DNA of 64,000 nt. It comes from Methylomonas rosea. Its GTDB lineage: Bacteria; Pseudomonadota; Gammaproteobacteria; Methylococcales; Methylomonadaceae. Made by a program: the position numbers and the translations under genes. Below are positions 27,846 through 38,650 of this stretch, in pieces. The notes beneath the pieces are model-generated. The model did no database searches. It worked only from the letters and a program-made list of their open reading frames with translations, and had not been told where the DNA came from. Numbering within the stretch: position 1 is the first letter of the stretch; each line of letters starts with the position of its first letter. The DNA is taken from assembly GCF_024505055.1 (NCBI RefSeq), contig NZ_JANIBL010000022.1, positions 1 through 64,000 of the forward strand, given 5' to 3'.

Positions 27846-28943
27846 ATGATCCCCATGGTCAATCTGCAAGCGCAGTATGCGGAAATTCAAGATGAAATCG
27901 TCGGCGGTTTCACCGAAACTCTAAACAACTGCGCGTTTATCCTGGGGCCGAATGTGCAGGCTTTCGAGAAAGAAGCCGCCGCCTATCTGGGGGTTAAACA
28001 TGCTATCGGTTGTGCGTCGGGCACCGATGCGCTGCATTTGGCCTTGTTGGCGGAAGGCATAGGCGTCGGCGACGAAGTGATTACCAGCGCATTTACCTTT
28101 ATCGCCACCGCCGAAGCCATCAAATATGTCGGTGCCAAGCCGGTGTTTGTCGATATCGATCCCGGCACTTTCAATATCACCCCGGCCAATATCGAAAAAG
28201 CGATTACAGCCAAAACCAAGGCGGTGATGCCTGTGCATTTGTTCGGCCAGCCTGCCGATTTGCCGGCCATCAAAGCTATTTGCGACAAACACGGCTTGAA
28301 ATTGATCGAAGACTGCGCGCAATCCTTCGGCGCGACGGTTTACAACAAGCAAACCGGCAGTTTCGGCAATGCAGCCGGCTTTAGTTTCTTTCCCAGTAAA
28401 AACCTGGGCTGCTTCGGCGACGGCGGCTTGGTGACCACTGATTCCGATGAAACGGCCGCCAAGATCAAACAGTATCGCAATCACGGCTCGGACGTGCGCT
28501 ATTACCACGACGTCATAGGTTACAACAGCCGGTTGGACGAGTTACAGGCTGTAGTGTTGCGCGCCAAATTAAAACGCATCGACCAATACAATGCCGCTCG
28601 CCGCCATGCCGCGCATTTGTATTCCACACTGATGGCCGACTTGCCGTTGACTACGCCGTATGAAGACGGCATTGGCGTGCATGTGTATCATCAATACACC
28701 TTGTTGTCGGATCGCCGCGACGAGGTGATGAAAGCCTTGCAAGAGCAGAAGATTGGTTGTGCTGTCTATTATCCGGTGCCGCTGCATCAACAAAATGTCT
28801 TCAAGGAAGAGTGTGCCGGATTGTCCTTGCCGGTCACCGAGTCGGTAGCGGCGCGCTGTTTTTCTTTGCCGATTTGTTCCAATCTGAGCGACGATACCGT
28901 CAAACAAATTGTCGGCGTGATTCGCGGCGTTTTCCAAGCGTAA
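27846..28943 (+). CDS. gnnB: DegT/DnrJ/EryC1/StrS aminotransferase, probable GnnB
   Basis: A 365-residue PLP-dependent sugar aminotransferase. The nucleotide-sugar binding GCASGTDALHLAL is near residues 56-68 and the PLP Lys is in GFSFFPSKNLGCFGDGG near 190. In the proposed pathway it adds an amino group to the 3-keto sugar made by GnnA, giving UDP-2-acetamido-3-amino-glucose, the substrate of LpxA. It starts 13 bases after gnnA with AAGGG as ribosome site. Related enzymes make other amino sugars, but the lpxB neighbour favours lipid A. Confidence 0.83.
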   Translation: MIPMVNLQAQYAEIQDEIVGGFTETLNNCAFILGPNVQAFEKEAAAYLGVKHAIGCASGTDALHLALLAEGIGVGDEVITSAFTFIATAEAIKYVGAKPVFVDIDPGTFNITPANIEKAITAKTKAVMPVHLFGQPADLPAIKAICDKHGLKLIEDCAQSFGATVYNKQTGSFGNAAGFSFFPSKNLGCFGDGGLVTTDSDETAAKIKQYRNHGSDVRYYHDVIGYNSRLDELQAVVLRAKLKRIDQYNAARRHAAHLYSTLMADLPLTTPYEDGIGVHVYHQYTLLSDRRDEVMKALQEQKIGCAVYYPVPLHQQNVFKEECAGLSLPVTESVAARCFSLPICSNLSDDTVKQIVGVIRGVFQA

Positions 28944-28957
28944 TTCAAAAAATGTAG

Positions 28958-28984
28958 GGTGGGCTAAGCCATGAGCGGCCCACC
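28958..28984. repeat. GTAGGGTGGGC-type hairpin repeat
   Basis: GGTGGGC pairs with GCCCACC over a 13-base loop, inside TGTAGGGTGGGCTAAGCC. This is like a widespread short intergenic repeat of methanotrophs and other proteobacteria that folds into a hairpin. It occupies the gnnB-lpxB gap and ends 12 bases before the lpxB start, which lacks a clear ribosome site. Confidence 0.6.
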
Positions 28985-28996
28985 AACAACTCTCAA

Positions 28997-30166
28997 ATGA
29001 CCAATCAAGCAGTCTATAAGGTGCTGTTTAGCGCCGGTGAATCCTCCGGCGATCAACATGCCGCCAATATGTTTCTGGAGCTGAAACAGCGTTGTCCGGC
29101 GATTCGCGGCATCGGCATGGGCGGCAGCAAAATGCGCCAGGCCGGTATCGACGTGCGTTACGATTCGGCGGGAATTGGCGTAATCGGATTGGTGGAGATT
29201 CTGAAGCACTACGGCGAGATCCGCCGAGCGTTGAATTTACTGAAACAAATCATTGCCGATGAAAAACCGGATTTGCTGGTTTGCGTCGATTACAAGGAGT
29301 TCAACCTAAAGCTGGCGCGCTTTGCTAAAAACCAAGGTGTGAAAGTGCTGTTTTACGTCAGCCCACAGGTTTGGGCCTGGCGGCCGGGCAGGGTGGTTAC
29401 TTACGGTAAAGCCATCGACATGATGGCGGTCATTTTTCCGTTCGAGACTCGATATTACGAAACTGAAAATGTCCCGGTCCGTTATGTCGGCCATCCTTCC
29501 GTCGATAAAGTCCATCCGCAACGCAGTCGGTCCGAGGATTTCGAGGCGTTTGGTCTGGACCCCAATCGGCCTGTCGTTGGCATACTCCCCGGCAGCCGGG
29601 GTAACGAAATCAAACGCATCTTGCCGGTGATGCTGGCGGCGGCGGCTAAATTGGCGGCGCAGCGGCCGGATTTGCAGTTTGTATTGCCGCAGGCCGATTC
29701 GATCAGCGATGCGGAATTGGCTGAGCATCTGGCTAATAGTGCTGTGGCAATCCATATCGTCAAACAGCAGCCCTATGATGCGATTCAATGTTGCGACGCG
29801 GTGATGACCACCTCCGGCACCGCTTCGCTGGAAATAGCCTTACTCGGTGTGCCGATGGTGATCGTATATCGATTGGCAGCGTTCAGTTATTGGTTGGGTA
29901 AACGCTTGGTAAAGATCCCGTTTATCGGTTTGCCGAATATCATCGCCGGCAAGGCCATAGTCAAGGAATTGATTCAGGAGCAACTGACCGCGGAGAATTT
30001 GGCGGCCGAGATTCTCAATTTATTGGCCGACGGGGATTATCGGCAGCGCTGCATTTCGGCGTTACAGGCCGTCAAACACCAGCTTGGCGACGGCGGCGGC
30101 TCAAAAAACATGGCGCAACTGGCTTTGGAAATGTTGAACGGGCAAACAGCAGCCCAAGACGGGTAA
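28997..30166 (+). CDS. lpxB: Lipid-A-disaccharide synthase
   Basis: A 389-residue glycosyltransferase (GT19) that joins UDP-2,3-diacyl-glucosamine and lipid X to the tetraacyl disaccharide of lipid A at the inner membrane. The conserved SAGESSGDQHAA opens the protein, and VCVDYKEFNLKLA, SPQVWAWRPGR and GILPGSRGNEI follow in order. Length fits E. coli LpxB (382). It is downstream of gnnA-gnnB, separated by a hairpin repeat. A GC-rich hairpin just after the stop probably ends transcription. Confidence 0.96.
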   Translation: MTNQAVYKVLFSAGESSGDQHAANMFLELKQRCPAIRGIGMGGSKMRQAGIDVRYDSAGIGVIGLVEILKHYGEIRRALNLLKQIIADEKPDLLVCVDYKEFNLKLARFAKNQGVKVLFYVSPQVWAWRPGRVVTYGKAIDMMAVIFPFETRYYETENVPVRYVGHPSVDKVHPQRSRSEDFEAFGLDPNRPVVGILPGSRGNEIKRILPVMLAAAAKLAAQRPDLQFVLPQADSISDAELAEHLANSAVAIHIVKQQPYDAIQCCDAVMTTSGTASLEIALLGVPMVIVYRLAAFSYWLGKRLVKIPFIGLPNIIAGKAIVKELIQEQLTAENLAAEILNLLADGDYRQRCISALQAVKHQLGDGGGSKNMAQLALEMLNGQTAAQDG

Positions 30167-30173
30167 AACTTCC

Positions 30174-30196
30174 GGGCTGCTGGCAAGCAGCCGGAT
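30174..30196 (+). terminator. Probable terminator after lpxB
   Basis: CCGG followed by CTGC at 30174-30182 pairs with GCAGCCGG at 30189-30196 with one bulged G, followed by ATTTTG. It lies seven bases after the lpxB stop. The T tract is short, so strength is uncertain. Confidence 0.55.
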
Positions 30197-30217
30197 TTTG
30201 AAGATTTACAGACCTTA

Positions 30218-31626
<1,409 letters not shown>

Positions 31627-32727
31627 ATGTTTGATACGAACAGCAAAACCATTTTGGTAGTCGACGACTCTCCAGAAAATCTCACCGTCATCAGCGAATT
31701 ACTGCAACCACAATACCGCGTGCGGGTTGCTACCTCCGGGCAAAGAGCCTTGCAGATGGCCGCCAACCAGCCTTACCCCGATTTGATTCTGCTTGACGTG
31801 ATGATGCCCGGCATGGACGGTTATCAAGTATTCGAGCATCTGCGCGCCGATCCTATTACGCGTACGATTCCGGTGATATTCGTCACCGCGATGGACAGTA
31901 TGGAGTCCGAACTGCATGGACTGGATGTCGGCGCGGTCGATTACATCACCAAACCCATCCTGCCGCCCATCGTTTTAGCGCGCATCCGCACCCAGCTGGA
32001 GCTGAAGCAGGCCAGAGATTGGCTGCGCGATGAAAATACCTACCTGGAAATGGAAATAGCCAAGAGGATGAGCGAAAACGAGTTGATTCAAAAAGTCAGC
32101 ATTCGCGCCCTGGCGCATCTGGCGGAAATTCGCGATCCGGAAACCGGCAACCACATCCTGCGCACCCAAGGTTACGTCCAGCATTTGGCCCTGGCCTTGC
32201 AGAGCCATCCGCGCTTTTTCGCGACATTGACCGATCACTACATCGAATTGCTGACGCGCTCCGCACCGCTGCACGATATTGGTAAAGTCGGCATACCGGA
32301 CGTAATCCTGCAAAAACCTGGCAAATTAACCCGCGAGGAATGGGCAGTGATGAAAACCCACGCCAAATTGGGCAGCGACGCGATAGAAATGGCCGAACGT
32401 GATGCCACGCGCTCGGTGGAGTTTTTGATTTTGGCCAAGGAAATTGCGCATTGGCACCATGAAAAGTGGGATGGTAGCGGCTATCCGGATGCGCTGGCGG
32501 GTGATGCTATCCCGGTTTCCGCGAGGATTATGGCGCTCGCGGATGTATTCGACGCCTTGATTTCCCGGCGTGTTTACAAAGAGCCCATGGCTTTCGCTGA
32601 AGTCAAGGCTATTATTGTTGAAGGACGTGGTCGCCACTTTGATCCCGATATGGCCGATGCCTTTTTAGCCGATTTCGATGCTTTCTGTGATATTGCCCAA
32701 CGCCATCTCGATTTAATCGCGGAGTAA
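31627..32727 (+). CDS. Response regulator with HD-GYP c-di-GMP phosphodiesterase domain
   Basis: A 366-residue protein. The receiver (about 5-125) has the acidic pair VVDDS and phospho-acceptor Asp in LILLDVMMPGMDG. A coiled linker leads to the HD-GYP domain (about 155-350), with HDIGKVGIP carrying the HD metal pair and HHEKWDGSGYP carrying the GYP motif. Catalytic residues look intact, so it probably hydrolyses c-di-GMP when phosphorylated. It is RpfG-like in architecture. It begins a five-gene plus-strand signalling run; the hybrid kinase downstream is a candidate phosphodonor. Confidence 0.95.
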   Translation: MFDTNSKTILVVDDSPENLTVISELLQPQYRVRVATSGQRALQMAANQPYPDLILLDVMMPGMDGYQVFEHLRADPITRTIPVIFVTAMDSMESELHGLDVGAVDYITKPILPPIVLARIRTQLELKQARDWLRDENTYLEMEIAKRMSENELIQKVSIRALAHLAEIRDPETGNHILRTQGYVQHLALALQSHPRFFATLTDHYIELLTRSAPLHDIGKVGIPDVILQKPGKLTREEWAVMKTHAKLGSDAIEMAERDATRSVEFLILAKEIAHWHHEKWDGSGYPDALAGDAIPVSARIMALADVFDALISRRVYKEPMAFAEVKAIIVEGRGRHFDPDMADAFLADFDAFCDIAQRHLDLIAE

Positions 32728-32734
32728 AAGAGTT

Positions 32735-33655
32735 ATGACACAAAACCCTCGCATATTGTTGGTTGAAGACGAGGAAATTATCGCCATCATTATTCGGGAT
32801 TTACTGGTCGCCGAAGGTTTTCTGGTGACGGTCTGTGCTAATGGCTGCATTGCCTGGGAAACCTTACAGCACGACCAGACCGGCTACGATTTGGTGCTGT
32901 TGGACCGGGGCTTGCCGGGGATGAACGGTATGGAACTGCTGCGATTGATCAAGGGTGACCGAGTCTTGGCCGCCATTCCGGTGATTATGCAGACCGCCCG
33001 CAGCGACAAGAAAAGCATCCAGGAAGGGCTTAGTCAGGGCGCTTATTACTATTTGACCAAACCGATTCAACCGGAAATATTGATCGCCGTGATCAATGCC
33101 GCACTGCAACAGCGCCGTGAGTTGCAGGAAATGTCCGAAACAGTCAATCGCGCCGGACGTCCGTTGACGTTAGTCCAATCCGCCGTGTTTCGCTTTCGCG
33201 ATCTCGATGAAGCGAAGATGTTGAGCCATTGTTTAGCCCAATCCTGCCCGGAACCCGAGCGGGTTATCCAGGGCTTGCAAGAGCTGATGGTTAATGCGGT
33301 CGAGCACGGAAACCTGGGCGTTTCCTATGCGGAAAAAGGCGAGCTGATGCTGGCGGGAATCTGGCTGGAGGAAATTCAAAGACGTTTGACACTCCCGGAA
33401 TTTAGCCCGCGTTTTGTTACTGTGCATTTCCAGCGTTTGCCGGATAAGCTGGTGTTTACCATTCAAGACCAGGGTGCCGGTTTTGATTGGCAGGATTATC
33501 TGGATTTCTCCCCGGAGCGGGTGTTCGATTTGCACGGCCGGGGTATCGCGATGGCCAGGCTGATGAGTTTTGATCGTCTGGAATATCAGGGTAACGGCAA
33601 TACGGTATCCGCCGTAGTTAACGGCATGTCTTCTTTGTACGGCTTCGACAATTAA
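32735..33655 (+). CDS. Response regulator with GHKL (RsbW-like) output domain
   Basis: A 306-residue protein. The receiver (about 5-125) has the full set: acidic patch VEDEE, Asp in LVLLDRGLPGMNG and Lys in YYLTKP. The C-terminal part (about 150-300) is a GHKL ATPase fold with N-box LQELMVNAVEHGNLG, a DQGAGFDW G1-like box and a HGRGIAMARLM lid. There is no dimerisation/phospho-acceptor helix, so it is not a usual kinase and looks like an RsbW-type serine kinase or anti-factor under receiver control. Its GHKL half resembles that of the SpoIIE fusion at 14384. It follows the HD-GYP gene by seven bases. Confidence 0.88.
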   Translation: MTQNPRILLVEDEEIIAIIIRDLLVAEGFLVTVCANGCIAWETLQHDQTGYDLVLLDRGLPGMNGMELLRLIKGDRVLAAIPVIMQTARSDKKSIQEGLSQGAYYYLTKPIQPEILIAVINAALQQRRELQEMSETVNRAGRPLTLVQSAVFRFRDLDEAKMLSHCLAQSCPEPERVIQGLQELMVNAVEHGNLGVSYAEKGELMLAGIWLEEIQRRLTLPEFSPRFVTVHFQRLPDKLVFTIQDQGAGFDWQDYLDFSPERVFDLHGRGIAMARLMSFDRLEYQGNGNTVSAVVNGMSSLYGFDN

Positions 33656-33668
33656 TCGACTTAAGCCC

Positions 33669-35993
33669 ATGCTGTGGCATAACGATCAATCAAACTCAGC
33701 GCAGGTCAGCCGCAAAAGCGTATTAGCCGTGGTGCTGATATATGCCATCTTCGCCGCCAGCTGGATTTTGGCGTCGGATCAGTTGCTTCACCACTTTTTC
33801 AAAGACCCCGACCAGCTGACGCTAGCCAGTATGCTGAAAGGCTGGATTTATGTGCTGGTGACATCTTTACTGCTCTACGGCTTGATGCGGCGCTGGTTTG
33901 GCCGGAAGGCCGAACCCCAAACCGTTCCCCCCGCGCCGCGAAGCCAGTTGTTTTCGCTTGGTTTGTTGATAGCGGTCATCTTGGCTTTGATGGCGGCGAG
34001 CGTGACTCTGACCATCGAGCAACACACCCAAGAAGAGTTCGGTCGGCTTCAGGCGGTCGCCGGCCTCAAGTCCAGGCAAATCAGCGACTGGCTGAATGAA
34101 CGGCGCGGCGATGCGGATTTTATCCAAACCAGCGAATTTTTCATCGACCTGTATCAACGCTGGCAGATTGATGGCGATATGCAAAGCGCCGAACGCCTGC
34201 AAAGCCGTTTGGAACAATTTCGCAAAAGCTGGGGAATCTCCGCTATCAGTCTGCTTACACCTGAAGGCGAGCGTTTATGGCGTTCCGCGAATGCACCCGA
34301 CACGCTCTTGCCCGGGCTGCTGGAGGTTGTGGAGTTGTCGACAAAAATCCGGCAAGTCCAATTGGTTGATCCTTACAAAGATGACGGCGGACGCGTCCTG
34401 CTGGATTTGGTTGTGCCGCTGACAGCCCATCATCAGATCGCCGCGCCGCTGATTGTTTTGCATCTTGATCTTAGCGAGTGGCTGTTTCCGGTTCTGGAGA
34501 GTTGGCCGGTAGCTAGCGGCAGCGGCGAAACCTTGTTGTTTCGGCGTGAGGGCGATGAAATTCTCTATCTGAATCCGCTGCGCTTTCGCCCGGACGCGGC
34601 GGCATCGTTTCGTCTGCCGCTCAACACTGCAAATTTATTGGCCGGCAAGGCGCTGCAAAGTAAAGCCAGCCTCGATAACGTCCTGGAAGCCAAGGACTAC
34701 CGCGATGTTTCCGTCATTGGCCTGGTGCAGGCCATAAGCGGCACGGACTGGTTGTTATTGACCAAGCTGGATAAGGCCGAAATCTATCACAAGGCCAGGA
34801 GCGAAGTCGTCTGGATCGTCTGCGTCGGCAGTTTGACCATTTTTATAGTCTGCGCCGGTTTTTATCTGGTGCGGCAGAGTCAGAGTCTGGCCTTGGCTAC
34901 GGCAGTGCAGAAGGTACAAGCGGAGCGTCTGCGTGCCCTCGATTTATTAGCCGCCATATCCGATTTGTCCGTGGACGCGATATATGCCAAGGATCTTGAG
35001 GGCCGTTACATATTGTTCAATGTCGCCGCGAGTAATTTTGTCGGCAAGCCTGTTGATGAGGTTTTGGGTCATGACGATGCGGCCATCTTCCCCCCCCAAC
35101 AAGCCGAATATTTGCGGGAGTTTGGCCGCCGGGTCATGGCCGAAAACATAACGCTGACGGCTGAAGAAACCCTGGATACGCAATTCGGGCCCAGGGTTTT
35201 CCTGGCGACCAAGGGACCATTATGCGATGCGAACGGGAAAGTGATAGGGCTGTTTGGAATCTCGCGCGATATTACCGAACGCAAACAGGCTGAGCTTGAA
35301 TTACGCGAGAGCGAGGCACGCTTTCGCGGTTTGGTGGAACAGTCGTTGGCGGGGATTTATATTATTCAAGACGGGCGCTTTATTTACGTCAATCCGGGCT
35401 TTGCGGCGATCTTCGGCTATCAGCGGGCTGAGGACATTATCGACGGCAAGCTGGTAGCGGATCTGGTCTGTCCACGGGACCGGCAGATGGTGTTGGAAAA
35501 TTTGCGTCGACGTATCGATGGCGAAATTGAGGACATTAATTACTGCTTTGAAGGCATCCGTCGCGACGGCAATGGCATTGACGTCGAAGTGCATGGGCGA
35601 GGTTTTACATATCAAAACCGGCCGGCGGTGATTGGTTTCATTCTGGATATCAGTGCCCGCAAAGCCGCCGGAGACCAACTCAATCTCCAGGCCGCGGAAC
35701 TAAAGGCGCGTAACGATGAATTAGAACGTTTTAACCGGGCCATGGTAGGCCGCGAGCTGGATATGGTTAAGTTAAAGCAGCAGATCAATGATCTGTCTGC
35801 CGAGCTGGGTCGGCAACCGCCGTATGCATTGACGTTTTTATCAACTCAGCCTATCAATGCCGCGAGCCATGAGCCTGACGAAGGGCTTGCCGGGTCTGGC
35901 TTGGAGCAACTCAGCTCGAACCAAGTACCGGTAATAAATGGGATTGGGTTGATAAGCGGCGATACGTCGGCGGCGGAAGAAGACAGTTTATGA
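33669..35993 (+). CDS. Membrane PAS receptor without kinase domain (1)
   Basis: A 774-residue membrane receptor. It has three hydrophobic segments in the first 115 residues, a large periplasmic region (about 115-375, Cache-like in size), another helix near 378-400, and two PAS domains (about 425-545 and 550-670), each with the DITERK or DISARK ending. No histidine kinase, GGDEF or other output domain follows. The protein ends in a helical tail with RFNRAMVGREL...LKQQIN.LSAELGR (near 690-720), which is also at the end of the next protein. It therefore probably signals by contact with another kinase. Its stop overlaps the next start by four bases. Confidence 0.85.
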   Translation: MLWHNDQSNSAQVSRKSVLAVVLIYAIFAASWILASDQLLHHFFKDPDQLTLASMLKGWIYVLVTSLLLYGLMRRWFGRKAEPQTVPPAPRSQLFSLGLLIAVILALMAASVTLTIEQHTQEEFGRLQAVAGLKSRQISDWLNERRGDADFIQTSEFFIDLYQRWQIDGDMQSAERLQSRLEQFRKSWGISAISLLTPEGERLWRSANAPDTLLPGLLEVVELSTKIRQVQLVDPYKDDGGRVLLDLVVPLTAHHQIAAPLIVLHLDLSEWLFPVLESWPVASGSGETLLFRREGDEILYLNPLRFRPDAAASFRLPLNTANLLAGKALQSKASLDNVLEAKDYRDVSVIGLVQAISGTDWLLLTKLDKAEIYHKARSEVVWIVCVGSLTIFIVCAGFYLVRQSQSLALATAVQKVQAERLRALDLLAAISDLSVDAIYAKDLEGRYILFNVAASNFVGKPVDEVLGHDDAAIFPPQQAEYLREFGRRVMAENITLTAEETLDTQFGPRVFLATKGPLCDANGKVIGLFGISRDITERKQAELELRESEARFRGLVEQSLAGIYIIQDGRFIYVNPGFAAIFGYQRAEDIIDGKLVADLVCPRDRQMVLENLRRRIDGEIEDINYCFEGIRRDGNGIDVEVHGRGFTYQNRPAVIGFILDISARKAAGDQLNLQAAELKARNDELERFNRAMVGRELDMVKLKQQINDLSAELGRQPPYALTFLSTQPINAASHEPDEGLAGSGLEQLSSNQVPVINGIGLISGDTSAAEEDSL

Positions 35994-38629
35994 GTATCGC
36001 TGAGCTGCCATTTGGCGAATTTTCCAAGCTGGTGAGTTCTCGTTACCTGCTTAGGCATAGAGTCGCCTATGTATTGGCGGTGCTGCTGGTTGCGGTTGCG
36101 CTGGCAATTCGTCTGAGTCTACCGGCGTCCTTCGGCGAACGCCCCATGTTGCTGCTGTTTTTGTTTCCGGTGATTGTGAGTGCCTTGCTCGGCGGCTTGG
36201 GGCCAGGGCTATTGGCGACCTTGATGGCGGCCGTTGTGACTAATTTCCAGTTGCTGCCACCCTTTCGCAGCTTGGCGATTGCCGGTATTTACGATGTTGC
36301 GCAATGGATGCTGTTTATTGCCAACGGAGTTCTGATAAGCCTGTTTAGCGAATTCTTGCTACGCACCCGGCAACGCGAAAATGCGCACTGGCGTCAATTG
36401 CTGGAAACGCGGGACAAGCTGCGATATAGCCAAACCCTATTCCAGACCACGTTCGAACACGCGGCGGTAGGGATTTGTCTATTGGCTCCGGACGGGCGTT
36501 GGCTGAAGGCTAACCGCACGTTTTGCGAGATAGTCGGTTATAGCCGGGACGAATTGCTAAGCAGCAATTTTTCGGACATTGCCCATCGGGAGGATTGTGG
36601 AGGTCTGTTGCAAGTGCCGACGGACGAAGCGGATGGTTTTTCCGGAGACCAGCGCTTTATCCGCAAGAACGGCAGTATCGTCTGGGTTAAATTAAGTGCT
36701 TCCGTTGCGCGCAAACCGGATGGTAGTCCCGAGTGTTTTATTTTGATCATGGAAGATATTGAGCAGCGCGAGCAAGCGGTGCTGGCGCTACATAACAGCG
36801 AAACGGCCTTGAAAATTGCCCAGCGTTTAGCTGCTTTAGGTAGCTGGGCATGGGACTTGCGGACTGGCGAACTGAAATGGTCGGAACAGGTTTACAGTCT
36901 GTTCGGCCGCGATCCCCATTTACCGCCCGCCGACTATGACGAGGTTGCCCGGTATTTTAAGCCCGAGAGCTGGCAGCGCTTGCAGGCTGCCGTAGCTAAG
37001 GCCTGTAGCGATGGCGTGGCTTACGAATGCGAAGCGGAATTGATGGACCATGATGGTCAGCGTCGCTGGGTAGTAGCCCGAGGCGAACCCGTCCGCAGTG
37101 AGCAGGCTAATATAGTGGCTTTGCATGGCACCTTGCAGGATATAAGCCCGCGTAAACAGGCCGAACTTGCTCTGCAAGATGCGCAGTGGGCGGCCCTGGA
37201 AAAGCAAGGCGAGGCCAGGCTAGCCGCGCTTAATTTGATGGAGGATGCGCTTGCCGCTCGTGAAGCGGTCGAGGTGGCTAATGCCTCGCTGCGCGAAAGT
37301 GAAGAATTCAAGCGGGCTATTTTGGATTCGGTGAGTGCCAACATCGCGGTGTTGGACCGCGATGGCGTCATTGTCTCCGTCAATAGACCCTGGCAGCAGT
37401 TTGCCGAGGATAATGCCCTGGCATGCGGGAAATTCGTTGATGTTTGCGGCATAGGCACTAATTATTTGCAGGTTTGCCGGCAAGCATTGGGTCCGTATAG
37501 GCAGGCATCGCTGGCGGTATTCACCGGATTGTCGGCTGTTTTGGAAGGCCGGCTTCCCCGTTTTAGGTATGAATATGCTTGCCATTCCGCGCAGACACAG
37601 CGCTGGTTTGCCATGGTCGTCACGCCTTTGGAAACTGCGGAAGGCGGCGCGGTGGTTTCTCAAACCAATATTACCGAGCGTAAATTGGCGGAGATTGCCC
37701 TGGTCGAGAGCGAGGAACGTTTACGCTTGGCGCAAAGTAGTGCCAACATTGGGATCTGGGATTGGCATATTGCTAGCGGCAAAGTGCAATGGACTGCCGA
37801 ACTTGAGGCCATGTTTGGTTATGCACCAGGGACTTTTCCGGGTAATTATCAGGCTTTCAGTCAAGTTGTGTATCCGGGGGACCTACCCGAATTGGAGCAC
37901 CGGCGAGATGCGGCGGTCGCGGCACACCAGTCCTTTGATTTTGATTTTCGGGTTCAACTCCAATCTGGATGCGTCAGATGGCTAAACTCCAAAGGTGGCG
38001 CCCATTATGATGAAATGGGAAAACCTAAGCGCGTGTTCGGTATTTGCATCGATATTACCGAGCGTAAAAATACCGAAAGCGAACTTAAACTCTGGGCGCA
38101 AGCATTCGAAAACGCCGAATTCGGTTTGGCGATTGCCGATGCCCAGACCAATTTGTTTTTGGCGGTGAATCCGGTATTTGCTGCGGAGCGTGGCTACAAC
38201 ACTGAAGAATTGATCGGTAAACCGGTACTAATGGTTTATCCGCCTGATTTAATCGATCAGATTAAAGACAGGATCGAGAACCTCGATACCTCCTGTCATG
38301 GCGTGTTTGAGGCCGAACATCAGCGTAAGGACGGCAGTCGTTTTCCGGTAATGATAGATGTAACCGTCATTAAGTCCGGCGACGGTAAACCGGTGAGGCG
38401 AGTGGCTTACGCCTTGGACATTAGCGAGCGCAAGGCCTCCGAGCTAGCTTTGCGGGAGCAAACGGATGCGCTGCAGCGCTTCAATCGGGCCATGGTCGGC
38501 CGGGAAGTGGACATGATTGCGCTAAAACAAACCATCAACGAGCTGTCCCGGCAACTGGGGCGGGAACAGCCCTATCCTCTGGCGTTTATGGAGCGGACCG
38601 GGCCAACCCCGACCCTGGATGCCCGGTGA
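35990..38629 (+). CDS. DUF4118 multi-PAS receptor without kinase domain (2)
   Basis: An 879-residue protein. The N-terminal 120 residues have the clustered helices of DUF4118, as in KdpD-type sensors. Five PAS segments follow (starting roughly at 150, 270, 435, 565 and 695), several with YRS, ERK or SERK linkers typical of PAC ends. No kinase or other enzymatic domain follows. The C-terminal tail with RFNRAMVGREVDMIALKQTIN repeats the tail of the upstream receptor. The two overlap by ATGA and are surely co-translated. A signalling partner is needed; the hybrid kinase next door is the obvious candidate. Confidence 0.84.
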   Translation: MSIAELPFGEFSKLVSSRYLLRHRVAYVLAVLLVAVALAIRLSLPASFGERPMLLLFLFPVIVSALLGGLGPGLLATLMAAVVTNFQLLPPFRSLAIAGIYDVAQWMLFIANGVLISLFSEFLLRTRQRENAHWRQLLETRDKLRYSQTLFQTTFEHAAVGICLLAPDGRWLKANRTFCEIVGYSRDELLSSNFSDIAHREDCGGLLQVPTDEADGFSGDQRFIRKNGSIVWVKLSASVARKPDGSPECFILIMEDIEQREQAVLALHNSETALKIAQRLAALGSWAWDLRTGELKWSEQVYSLFGRDPHLPPADYDEVARYFKPESWQRLQAAVAKACSDGVAYECEAELMDHDGQRRWVVARGEPVRSEQANIVALHGTLQDISPRKQAELALQDAQWAALEKQGEARLAALNLMEDALAAREAVEVANASLRESEEFKRAILDSVSANIAVLDRDGVIVSVNRPWQQFAEDNALACGKFVDVCGIGTNYLQVCRQALGPYRQASLAVFTGLSAVLEGRLPRFRYEYACHSAQTQRWFAMVVTPLETAEGGAVVSQTNITERKLAEIALVESEERLRLAQSSANIGIWDWHIASGKVQWTAELEAMFGYAPGTFPGNYQAFSQVVYPGDLPELEHRRDAAVAAHQSFDFDFRVQLQSGCVRWLNSKGGAHYDEMGKPKRVFGICIDITERKNTESELKLWAQAFENAEFGLAIADAQTNLFLAVNPVFAAERGYNTEELIGKPVLMVYPPDLIDQIKDRIENLDTSCHGVFEAEHQRKDGSRFPVMIDVTVIKSGDGKPVRRVAYALDISERKASELALREQTDALQRFNRAMVGREVDMIALKQTINELSRQLGREQPYPLAFMERTGPTPTLDAR

Positions 38630-38650
38630 TGAGTTGCGTCCGGCTGATTA

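Noticed and set aside
27921..28508. Minus-strand frame of 195 codons opposite gnnB
   Set aside because: Antisense to a clear aminotransferase gene with no motif of its own.
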